Below, piece by piece: positions 32,536-38,318 of a stretch of 38,318 nucleotides of DNA (within the stretch, counting starts at the first letter, position 1; each line of letters begins with the position of its first letter). The stretch covers positions 1-38,318 of the forward strand of contig JAJYMM010000119.1 in NCBI GenBank assembly GCA_021787035.1. Direction: 5' to 3'. The translations under genes were made by a program, and so were the position numbers. Below the pieces are notes generated by a model. The model saw nothing but the letters and a program-made list of their open reading frames with translations, was not told the origin of the DNA and made no database searches. This stretch comes from Actinomycetes bacterium (GTDB taxonomy: Bacteria; Actinomycetota; Acidimicrobiia; Acidimicrobiales; Palsa-688).

Positions 32536-33318
32536 TTACGGCCGGGAGGCTTCCACCATGAGCTCCCCGAGCACTAGGCGTGTACCAGAGCGCGCTTCAG
32601 CCGCACCGAGCTCCCCCGGCCACGGCTGGAGGATGTTGTCCCGGTGCTGCCAGCACCCCGGCGCCCCCGGAGCGGTGCATGCGGAGTTGGGGCCGCCAGG
32701 CCCATCTTCGTACATCCACTCATAGTCCGTTTGGAGGACGGTAAGGACGCCCGCGGCCATGTTGGACGCCCATGTTGAGGTCGCCGGCCCTGCGGGGTCG
32801 GCTTCCTCCGCGACACCGCGCGCGGCCAGTGCCGTGAGCGCCTGGACAGGTCCGGGCCAAGGAGGGAGGCCTCGCGAGACGCGTTCCGCATTGGTGACCT
32901 CTACCAGCTGGTCTGCTACGTCGAGGTGCCAGTAGCCGCTCGGCAGCCTGAGCGGGCCGATTCCCGAGAGGGCGCGAGCGGCGTCGATGGCGCGCAGGGA
33001 GGTCGTGTTGCAACCGCTTGTGGTCGACGCCGAGCTGTCGCAGGCCAAAAGGACCGCTTGGTCCCATTTGTACAGCTTTCCAGTCTGGGGCTGGCCGGTC
33101 TGGGGCTGGCCGGTCTGGGGCTGGCCGGTCTGGGGCTGGCCGGTCTGGGGCTGGCCGGTCTGGGGCTGGCCGCTCGCAGCGACGCGTGCAGCCTGCCCGG
33201 CGTCGGTCAGGCCCGAGGGCAGCGTGTGCTCAAGTGCCGGCTGACCGAGCGCCGCCAGCGCAGCCACACATGCCGCACCAGCCTGGGCCACCACGGCGGA
33301 CTTCCACGAAAGTCCCAT
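32536..33318 (-). CDS. Secreted CAP/SCP-domain protein
   Basis: This 260-aa exported protein has an N-terminal hydrophobic segment (about 6-28) acting as signal peptide. A linker of six GQPQT pentapeptides (about 50-80) precedes a CAP domain. CAP features include TNAERVSRGLPPW, TSTWASNMAAG, TDYEWMYEDG and the hallmark CWQHRDNIL, with cysteines probably disulfide-bonded (NSACTAPGAPGCW). Bacterial CAP proteins are extracellular; their function is often unknown. Start ATG 33318 is preceded by GGAGG six bases away. The upstream region has three direct repeats of the form GANCGGTCRGCA. Confidence 0.83.
   Translation of the reverse strand: MGLSWKSAVVAQAGAACVAALAALGQPALEHTLPSGLTDAGQAARVAASGQPQTGQPQTGQPQTGQPQTGQPQTGQPQTGKLYKWDQAVLLACDSSASTTSGCNTTSLRAIDAARALSGIGPLRLPSGYWHLDVADQLVEVTNAERVSRGLPPWPGPVQALTALAARGVAEEADPAGPATSTWASNMAAGVLTVLQTDYEWMYEDGPGGPNSACTAPGAPGCWQHRDNILQPWPGELGAAEARSGTRLVLGELMVEASRP
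33080..33170 (-). repeat. 15-bp in-frame tandem array in the CAP gene, 6 copies
   Basis: CTGGCCGGTCTGGGG repeats exactly at 33091, 33106, 33121, 33136 and 33151, with a partial copy before it (from 33080) and the start of another after. The coding strand gives GQPQT pentapeptides forming a Pro/Gln linker between signal peptide and CAP domain. Confidence 0.97.
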
Positions 33319-33548
33319 CAAGGCCTCCGAATTGAACGGTCAGCAACATCGCTTAATCGACCGGTCAGCACCCTTCATCAGATCGGTCGGCACACACGCA
33401 AGCTGGCCAGGGACAGTACACGAGCCCCACTCCGGCGCTCCACTTCGCCGGGCGGCTATGCTCCGCGAGGGAACCGGGGGCTCTAGCGAATGAGCCCGCG
33501 ACCTGCAGGCAAATGGCCCTTGACTTAGGGCCTCGAGGAGGGAGAGCT
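33319..33548. promoter_or_regulatory. Divergent CAP / peroxiredoxin region with three direct repeats
   Basis: CGGTCAGCA or CGGTCGGCA occurs at 33337-33345, 33362-33370 and 33384-33392, each preceded by GA and one variable base. The middle copy includes the palindrome GACCGGTC. This is a plausible operator for a TetR- or MarR-type repressor, probably acting on the CAP gene. A GGAGGGAGAG lies just before the peroxiredoxin ATG at 33549. Confidence 0.5.
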
Positions 33549-34034
33549 ATGAGCATTGCTGTGGGTGACCGTGTGCCCGATGTGCAGCTCAAGATGGTCG
33601 ACGAGCACGGGACCCAACAAGTGAACACAGCCGAGGTGCTTGGCAAGGGCCGCGTCGTGCTGGTAGGCGTCCCGGCTGCCTTCAGCCCGACTTGTTCGGA
33701 CGTCCACCTGCCCGGGTTTGTCTTGCATTCCTCGGAGGTCCTCACGCGGGGCGTCGACCGGATCTTCTTCACGGCAGTCAATGACGCATTCGTCATGGCG
33801 GCGTGGGCGCGTTCTCAGGGCGCGCAGGGAAAGGTGGCGTTCCTTGCCGACGGCAATGGCGAGTTCGCGAAGGCCATGGGCCTCGACCTCGACCTCTCAC
33901 ACGCCGGGCTCGGGCTGCGCAACAAACGTTTTGCTGCTTTGATCGACAATGGGGTCGTCACAAACGTCGCTGTGGAGGAGAGCACAGGCCTTGAAGTGAG
34001 CTCGGTCGAAGCGGTGCTCGCTTGGCTTGGCTGA
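33549..34034 (+). CDS. Peroxiredoxin (Prx5/AhpC-TSA redoxin family)
   Basis: This 161-aa thiol peroxidase-type protein has the redoxin motif PAAFSPTCSDVHLPGF with the peroxidatic cysteine in PTCS. The fold continues with TAVNDAFVMAAWARSQGA and LADGNGEFAKAMGLDLDLSHAGLG, close to eukaryotic-type Prx5 and bacterial glutaredoxin-linked Prx. It should reduce peroxides using thioredoxin or a similar donor. No second resolving cysteine was seen, so it is probably a one-Cys enzyme. Start ATG 33549 has a strong GGAGGGAGAG just upstream. Its 3' end overlaps the open frame of the next gene. Confidence 0.92.
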   Translation: MSIAVGDRVPDVQLKMVDEHGTQQVNTAEVLGKGRVVLVGVPAAFSPTCSDVHLPGFVLHSSEVLTRGVDRIFFTAVNDAFVMAAWARSQGAQGKVAFLADGNGEFAKAMGLDLDLSHAGLGLRNKRFAALIDNGVVTNVAVEESTGLEVSSVEAVLAWLG

Positions 34035-34164
34035 CCCCTCGCGTCGCCCACCGATTTCTCCTGATACCCCGTCCGACCACCCGTTTAGGCCCTTGCCACC
34101 ACCGCGCGTAGCATTTGCGCGTCACGGGAGGTTGCCTGGCCGGGTGTTCGCTATCGTGCCAGCA

Positions 34165-35127
34165 ATGGGCGATTTGGCCTTCCCGTCAACGGTGTTCGCG
34201 CGTGAAGCTGGCGCCGAAGCCGTTTCGGAGAAAACACCTTCGCCCGATGCCGATATGCCCTCAAGCGCCAGCGCCACCTCAAGCACCGACGTGGCGGGCC
34301 GTGGTGCGGCCGCGCCGACCGACCTGGACGGCGCCCTGGCCGAACTCCCGAGCCTCTTGGCGCGCGCCCCTAGCGGCGTGCAGTTCATATACGAGGCCCT
34401 CGGCCTCGTGGCTGTGCGCTACGGGCTCCGGGACTTGCTCGTAGTGGTCGAGCGCCCGATCCGTCCCCAGACGTCAAATCCCCAGATATTCAGGCTCCGC
34501 CGGGTGCCGCTCGAGTCTGGCCAGAACCCGGTTCCGGAGCACCTAAAGGCAGCGCTTTCGGGCCGCATAGGCCTGCACGCCGACCCGCCGGTGGTCGGCC
34601 CGCTAACGGCAGCAGCGGTCACCAGCCTGGTCGAAATTGCGCTGCGCCTCGACATGTTAAGGCATGACGCGAGCCATGATTCGCTCACCGGCTTGCTCAA
34701 CCGGCGCAGCTATGAGCTCCTACTGGACCAGGCCATGAGCCGTGGGCGCCGTTATGGTTGGCCGTTCGCGCTCGTGTTGCTCGACCTCGACAATTTCAAA
34801 GTGGTGAACGACAGGTATGGCCACGCGACGGGGGACGCCGCGCTTCGGGCTGTGGGCGTGGAGCTCCGGGCGGCCCTACGGGGGGGAGACGTCGCAGCGC
34901 GCATCGGCGGCGACGAGTTCGCGCTCCTCGTGGCCGGCGTCGACAACGTCGCGTCGCTTGCCCCGGTGCTCGGGCGCCTCGAAAGGGCCCTCGAGCGGGC
35001 AGTCCCAGAGACGACTGTGGGTTTCTCGGTCGGCGTGGCCTGCTTCCCCTCCGACACCAAAGATCCCGAAGCCTTGATGGGCCTCGCGGACCAGCGACTG
35101 TATGCCGCGAAAGCAACCGCCGGATAG
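34165..35127 (+). CDS. Diguanylate cyclase (GGDEF domain)
   Basis: This protein of about 320 aa ends in a GGDEF domain (about 165-318: HDSLTGLLNRRSYELLL, DLDNFKVVNDRYGHATGDAAL, RIGGDEFALLV). The catalytic GGDEF is intact. A product-inhibition I-site RGGD sits five residues before it, so active c-di-GMP synthesis with feedback is expected. Residues about 45-150 form an unrecognised sensory part (LAELPSLLARAPSGVQFIYEALGLVAVRYG) that may be GAF-like. There are no membrane spans, so it is probably cytosolic. The start is uncertain: ATG 34165 is used, while the frame is open back to TTG 34027 overlapping the peroxiredoxin gene. Confidence 0.88.
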   Translation: MGDLAFPSTVFAREAGAEAVSEKTPSPDADMPSSASATSSTDVAGRGAAAPTDLDGALAELPSLLARAPSGVQFIYEALGLVAVRYGLRDLLVVVERPIRPQTSNPQIFRLRRVPLESGQNPVPEHLKAALSGRIGLHADPPVVGPLTAAAVTSLVEIALRLDMLRHDASHDSLTGLLNRRSYELLLDQAMSRGRRYGWPFALVLLDLDNFKVVNDRYGHATGDAALRAVGVELRAALRGGDVAARIGGDEFALLVAGVDNVASLAPVLGRLERALERAVPETTVGFSVGVACFPSDTKDPEALMGLADQRLYAAKATAG

Positions 35128-35164
35128 TTGACCAGGCCATGGAGACCACGAAGGCGGTGCAGCC

Positions 35165-35728
35165 ATGATGGATGCCCTTGAGCTCGAGCTCAGACAGTTG
35201 CCGGGTGTCGTGTTCGTGTCGTTCTCCGAAGATGAGGTCACCGGCTCGTACATAGAGCTGGTCGTCGCGCCCGGAACGGACCAAGCCAAGGTCCGCGAGG
35301 ACGCCACCCGCTGCGTAACGAGCCACATGGAACGTTCGACAGAAGTACGTGTTTGGTCCCCTCCACCGGGAGAGCCGCCACCGCAACGAGGGGGGAGGGT
35401 GCGTCTCGCTCTGTTGCTCCCGAGCGATGGCGGGGCGTCGATCGAAGTCCAGCTCACTCGCGGCCCGCAGCAGTCGACCAGCAGGGCACTCGCCGGCGAC
35501 ACAGAGGCCATCGGGCGAGCCGTGATCGAGGCGCTCCGCGGGCTCGGCGCAAGTGCGCCGTACGAGATGGTCGGCCTCCACGCGCTCCCATCTGACTGGG
35601 GCGCCGGTCTGCTCGCGGTGCTTCGCGACACGAGCACCGGAGAACTGCGCCGTGGTGTCGCTTCTGGCCTCGCTCCTGCTGATGCGGCCGCCCGCGCCGT
35701 GCTCGACGCGGTCAACCGTTCGATCTGA
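35165..35728 (+). CDS. Unrecognised protein downstream of the GGDEF gene
   Basis: I do not recognise this 187-aa protein. The N-terminal part (ELRQLPGVVFVSFSEDE... IELVVAPGTDQAKVREDATRCV) looks like a small alpha/beta ligand-binding or ACT-like module. After a Pro-rich hinge (PPPGEPPPQRGG), the C-terminal part (GDTEAIGRAVIEALRGLG... GELRRGVASGLAPADAAARAVLDAVNRSI) resembles the beta-strand then helix pattern of LeuA regulatory domains, ending in AVNR. This is weak similarity only. Both halves are soluble. It begins 37 bp after the cyclase stop and is likely co-transcribed with it. It ends before a spacer with hairpins in front of ccmA. Confidence 0.6.
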   Translation: MMDALELELRQLPGVVFVSFSEDEVTGSYIELVVAPGTDQAKVREDATRCVTSHMERSTEVRVWSPPPGEPPPQRGGRVRLALLLPSDGGASIEVQLTRGPQQSTSRALAGDTEAIGRAVIEALRGLGASAPYEMVGLHALPSDWGAGLLAVLRDTSTGELRRGVASGLAPADAAARAVLDAVNRSI

Positions 35729-35771
35729 CTCGCGGCTCGGCCTGAGCCAGGTCACAGCGCGCGCATGGCGG

Positions 35772-35800
35772 TAGGCGTGCCTCTCGCCTAGAGTTAGGCG
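35772..35800 (+). promoter_or_regulatory. Two mutually exclusive hairpins just before ccmA
   Basis: CGCCTA (35785-35790) can pair either with the upstream TAGGCG (35772-35777, 7-base loop) or with the downstream TAGGCG (35795-35800, 4-base loop). The second hairpin ends 6 bases before the ccmA ATG and would cover the only purine-rich segment there. This could be a translational switch or a protein operator with paired sites. Confidence 0.4.
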
Positions 35801-35806
35801 CCGGTA

Positions 35807-36529
35807 ATGGTCCTCACGGCTCGCCTCCGCTCTGCAGTCGCGCTGGCTGGCCGCTACCCGGTGCTCGCAGGTACCGACCTCGACGTGACCGCCGGGGAAG
35901 TGCTGGTGCTGAAGGGCCCGAACGGCGCCGGCAAGACGAGCATCCTCCGAGTGCTCGCCGGGCTCCTGCCGCTCTCGGCAGGTGACGCGGAAGTGCTCGG
36001 CCTTGACCCCACCGCGGACGCTCGGGCTCTCCGGCCGCTTGTCGGTCTCCTCGGGCACCAAAACGGCCTTTACGACGACCTGACGGCTGAGCAAAACGTG
36101 CGTTTCGTAGCGCGCGCGGCCCGTCGCAGCCCAGATGTGGTGCCCTCGGCCCTCGAGCGCCTGGGCTTCGGGGGCCGCTTGCGGGGCGCGCCGGCCGGCA
36201 AGCTTTCCGCAGGGCAGCGACGGAGGCTGGCAATTGCCTGCGTGCTAGCCAAGGGGCCTCGGCTTTGGCTGCTCGACGAGCCACACGCTGGGCTCGACGT
36301 CGAGCACCGAGAGCTCCTGGACGACCTGCTCCGTGAGGTGGCCGCGGGCGGCAGCAGCGTCGTGCTGGCCTCGCACGAGCAACACGCGACCGTCCGACTG
36401 GCCGACCGAGTCGTGACAATGGCGGGAGGCTTGGTGCTAGACGGTGTGATCGTGGCGGGCCAACCGCCGGGGACGCCCGCCCCGAGCTGCCCCGACGTGC
36501 CGAGGGCGGAGGTCACCAATGTGGCGTGA
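35807..36529 (+). CDS. ccmA: CcmA, ATPase of the cytochrome c maturation ABC complex
   Basis: This 240-aa ABC ATPase has Walker A GPNGAGKTS, signature LSAGQRRRLAIACVLA, Walker B LWLLDEPHAGLD and the H-loop VLASHEQH. The motif PNGAGKTSILRVLAGLLPLSAGDAEVLG fits CcmA. Together with CcmB and CcmC it releases holo-CcmE during haem delivery in System I cytochrome c biogenesis. It overlaps ccmB by 11 bp. The start is ATG 35807. The C-terminal tail (PPGTPAPSCPDVPRAEV) is longer than typical. Confidence 0.92.
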   Translation: MVLTARLRSAVALAGRYPVLAGTDLDVTAGEVLVLKGPNGAGKTSILRVLAGLLPLSAGDAEVLGLDPTADARALRPLVGLLGHQNGLYDDLTAEQNVRFVARAARRSPDVVPSALERLGFGGRLRGAPAGKLSAGQRRRLAIACVLAKGPRLWLLDEPHAGLDVEHRELLDDLLREVAAGGSSVVLASHEQHATVRLADRVVTMAGGLVLDGVIVAGQPPGTPAPSCPDVPRAEVTNVA

Positions 36530-37187
36530 CGCAGCCCTGGTAGCGGGCAAGGACCTGCGTGTCGAAGGAAGGGCGAAGGTGGCCGTCAACCAGGTGGCCC
36601 CTTACGCCCTCGTCGTGCTCCTCCTTTTTGGCTTCGCCTTTGACCAGGACCGGCCATTGCTCGTCCAGGCCGCCCCTGGGCTTTTCTGGATGGCGGTGCT
36701 CTTCTCGGGCCTGCTCGCCGTCCAGCGCAGTTTTTCGATCGAGTCTGCGGACGGCGCCATCGACGCCCTGCGCCTTTCCCGCCTGGAGCCCGCCGGGATC
36801 TTCATAGGGAAAGTAGTGGCCGTTGCTGCACAGCTCGTGGTCCTCGAGGCACTCCTGGCGTTTGGGGTGGTGGTGCTGTTCCAGAGCCGCCTTGGTGGTG
36901 CTGGCCTGCTTGTGGCGAGCACGCTCGTGTCGACGGCCGGCGTCGCCGCTGCCGGGGTCGCCTACGGCGCGCTTTGTGTCGGCCTTCGCGCTCGTGAGAC
37001 CCTGCTGCCCCTCCTGCTCTCACCCGTGCTTGCACCCGTGGTCCTAGCTGCCACGGAGGCCTGGCGAGCAGCCCTCGGCTTGTCGCGAGGGGACGGTTGG
37101 CGCTGGCTCGGCATCCTCGCCTGCTTCGCCGCCATCTACCTGGCTGGCGGAGCGATTGGTTTCGGCGCTTTGATAGAGGAAACGTGA
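36519..37187 (+). CDS. ccmB: CcmB, membrane subunit of the cytochrome c maturation ABC complex
   Basis: This 222-aa membrane protein has six predicted spans. CcmB features are DLRVEGRAK near the start, FSGLLAVQRSFSIESADGAIDALRLSRLEPAGIFIGK, and the late hydrophobic block LLPLLLSPVLAPVVLAATEAW. It forms the membrane part of the CcmAB complex acting on haem-loaded CcmE. Its ATG lies inside the 3' end of ccmA with GGAGG just upstream, so translation is coupled. A 12-bp gap follows before ccmC. Confidence 0.92.
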   Translation: MWRDAALVAGKDLRVEGRAKVAVNQVAPYALVVLLLFGFAFDQDRPLLVQAAPGLFWMAVLFSGLLAVQRSFSIESADGAIDALRLSRLEPAGIFIGKVVAVAAQLVVLEALLAFGVVVLFQSRLGGAGLLVASTLVSTAGVAAAGVAYGALCVGLRARETLLPLLLSPVLAPVVLAATEAWRAALGLSRGDGWRWLGILACFAAIYLAGGAIGFGALIEET

Positions 37188-37199
37188 GGTTCCCCTGAC

Positions 37200-38006
37200 A
37201 TGAGCTCTTCCAGCAGTCTTACTCGTGCCCTTGGCATCTCTGCCTTGGCGGCTGTCGCCGTCAACGCGTGGTGGGGGCTCTCGCTTTCACCCCCGGACAA
37301 GGTGCAAGGGCAGCTCGTTCGCATCCTTTACGTGCACCCCGCCGTCGCGACGATGTGCTACGCGGGCTTCGGCCTCTGCGCGCTTGGGAGCATTTGCTGG
37401 CTCTGGCCCCGAACGCGAAGCCCGCGCTGGGACCGGCTGGCTGTGGCCGGCGCAGAAGTGGGGGCCGTCTTCTGTGCGGCGACCCTCATCACAGGGTCGA
37501 TCTGGGGGAAGGCGGCGTGGGGGGTGTGGTGGACCTGGGATGCTCGCCTCACGCTGACGGCGATCCTCTTTGCCCTTTCGCTCGGTTACCTGGCACTGCG
37601 CCGGGCGGTGGACAACCCGCACTCTCGCGCGCTCATGTCCTCGGCCGTTGCCCTCCTCATGGCGCTAACGGTGGTGTTGGACCACTACGCGACCGCCTGG
37701 TTTGCCACTTTGCACCAGCACACGACCCTCTTCAAGCCCAGCCCAAGCATCCATGGATGGCAGCTGGTCACGATGTGCTGGTCGTTCGTCGCCCTCGGTC
37801 TCGTCTTTGCCTGGATGGTCGTCCACCGTTACCGCCTTGAGGCGCTGGAGGAGCGTTACGAGTCGGAAGGCTACCTGGTTGCGATCGAAGCTCGGCGTGC
37901 CGAAGGCCAGCCGGTATCGGCGGCGGCCCGACCGGAGACCGGCCGGGTGCTCGTGGGCTCCGCGGCTTCCGCCGAGCGGGCGGAGGCGCTGGTGGAGGAC
38001 AAATGA
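37200..38006 (+). CDS. ccmC: CcmC, haem-handling membrane protein
   Basis: This 268-aa integral membrane protein has six spans and the tryptophan-rich haem signature WGKAAWGVWWTWDARLT. The conserved histidines are in RILYVHPAVAT and TLHQHTTLFKPSPS, the expected haem ligands, which favours CcmC over the larger System II CcsA. It loads haem onto CcmE. About 45 cytosolic C-terminal residues (EALEERYESEGYLVAIEARRAEGQPV...) extend beyond the usual family end. The stop codon overlaps the ccmD start (ATGA, 38003-38006). Confidence 0.94.
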   Translation: MSSSSSLTRALGISALAAVAVNAWWGLSLSPPDKVQGQLVRILYVHPAVATMCYAGFGLCALGSICWLWPRTRSPRWDRLAVAGAEVGAVFCAATLITGSIWGKAAWGVWWTWDARLTLTAILFALSLGYLALRRAVDNPHSRALMSSAVALLMALTVVLDHYATAWFATLHQHTTLFKPSPSIHGWQLVTMCWSFVALGLVFAWMVVHRYRLEALEERYESEGYLVAIEARRAEGQPVSAAARPETGRVLVGSAASAERAEALVEDK

Positions 38007-38128
38007 ACTACGTCTGGGCCGCCTGGCTTTCGTGCGGGGTGCTCCTTTGCGTTTATTCCTTCCGCACGCTCTGGCGTGAGCGCACCTTGCGCCGCTTGCT
38101 CGGCAAGAAGGGCCCCCAATGGCCGTGA
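38003..38128 (+). CDS. ccmD: CcmD, small haem exporter subunit
   Basis: This 41-aa protein (MNYVWAAWLSCGVLLCVYSF, then RTLWRERTLRRLLGKKGPQWP) has one transmembrane helix followed by a basic cytosolic tail. This matches CcmD, which helps release holo-CcmE from the CcmABCD complex. It is too short for ordinary gene finders. It starts inside the ccmC stop codon and ends in a GTGA/ATGG overlap with the next gene. Confidence 0.85.
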   Translation: MNYVWAAWLSCGVLLCVYSFRTLWRERTLRRLLGKKGPQWP

Positions 38129-38318
38129 GGTCAGCGGACCTCGCAGAGGAGCCGCCGATGGCGAGCCGCTTCGGCGCCGGCGGTGCCAGTCCCGGCGGTG
38201 CCAGTCCCGGCGGTGCCAGTCCCGGCGGTGCCAGTCCCGGCGGTGCCAGTCCCGGCGGTGCCAGTCCCGGCGGTGCCAGTCCCGGCGGTGCCAGTCCCGG
38301 CGGTGCCAGTCCCGGCGG
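38119..38318 (+). CDS. Partial gene after ccmD, N-terminus only (possibly ccmE)
   Basis: This frame opens with ATG 38119 (MAVRSADLAEEPPM) or GTG 38125, the latter overlapping the ccmD stop as GTGA. It stays open to the window end, at least 66 codons. After about 20 residues it enters perfect GGASP pentapeptide repeats from a 15-bp array. In the usual ccmABCDE order the next gene encodes the haem chaperone CcmE, but no CcmE feature is yet visible. Identity is inference from position only. Confidence 0.55.
   Translation, partial: MAVRSADLAEEPPMASRFGAGGASPGGASPGGASPGGASPGGASPGGASPGGASPGGASPGGASPG
38177..38318 (+). repeat. 15-bp in-frame tandem array at the right edge, at least 9 exact copies
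   Basis: GGTGCCAGTCCCGGC recurs perfectly every 15 bp at 38182, 38197, 38212, 38227, 38242, 38257, 38272, 38287 and 38302, and the array is cut by the window end. In the open frame it encodes GGASP. It is the most homogeneous array here, suggesting recent expansion. A window or contig ending inside a perfect repeat also fits an assembly break. Confidence 0.97.

Overview
The window is a very GC-rich, densely packed chromosomal segment (overlapping ATGA/TGATG junctions, GTG and TTG starts, short intergenic gaps) from what looks like a free-living high-GC Actinomycete-type bacterium. The evidence for this is a divergent permease/CeoB/CeoC potassium block as in mycobacteria, an InhA-like FabI, PHO boxes of the actinobacterial 11-bp direct-repeat type, and CAP and bifunctional-nuclease (DUF151) proteins. 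A CcmABCD cytochrome c maturation cluster and an archaeal-type ValRS are less usual in that phylum. An Acidimicrobiia-like lineage would fit, but this is inference. No phage, transposase, CRISPR array, rRNA or tRNA gene was seen.

Layout. 1-160: hairpin and a 13-bp tandem array. 167-3138: M48 metalloprotease, DUF1028 protein, aldo/keto reductase. 3161-15678: a potassium-homeostasis island with a KimA/Rv2690c-like permease fused to an OB-fold domain, two divergent TrkA/RCK proteins, the kinase half of KdpD, KdpE, an unannotated 27-aa membrane ORF, KdpF, KdpA, KdpB, KdpC, and finally the detached sensor (KdpD N-terminal plus Usp) half. 15688-20841 (minus): phosphate uptake in the order regulator-pstB-pstS-pstC-pstA, with PHO-box-like repeats before both the regulator and pstB. 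20992-23421: fatty-acid synthesis (fabI-fabG-fabZ coupled on the minus strand, divergent acpP). 23440-26429: pyrophosphatase, ribokinase-type kinase, ComF-like phosphoribosyltransferase, bifunctional-nuclease-domain protein. 26661-30848: divergent valS and cysS. 30882-32467: NfeD/SPFH pair. 32536-35728: secreted CAP protein, peroxiredoxin, diguanylate cyclase, one unrecognised gene. 35807-38318: ccmA-ccmB-ccmC-ccmD and the start of a next gene that runs off the window.

The most striking pattern is not a gene cluster. At least eleven short GC-rich tandem repeat arrays (units 6-24 bp) are scattered through functionally unrelated loci. The eight inside coding sequence all have unit lengths divisible by three (6, 15, 15, 15, 15, 18, 21, 24) and encode low-complexity linkers or N-terminal tails. 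The three outside genes have units of 13, 17/19 and 14/15 bp. Most share a CCGGC/GCCGG core. This looks like a genome-wide minisatellite-type expansion process filtered by reading frame.
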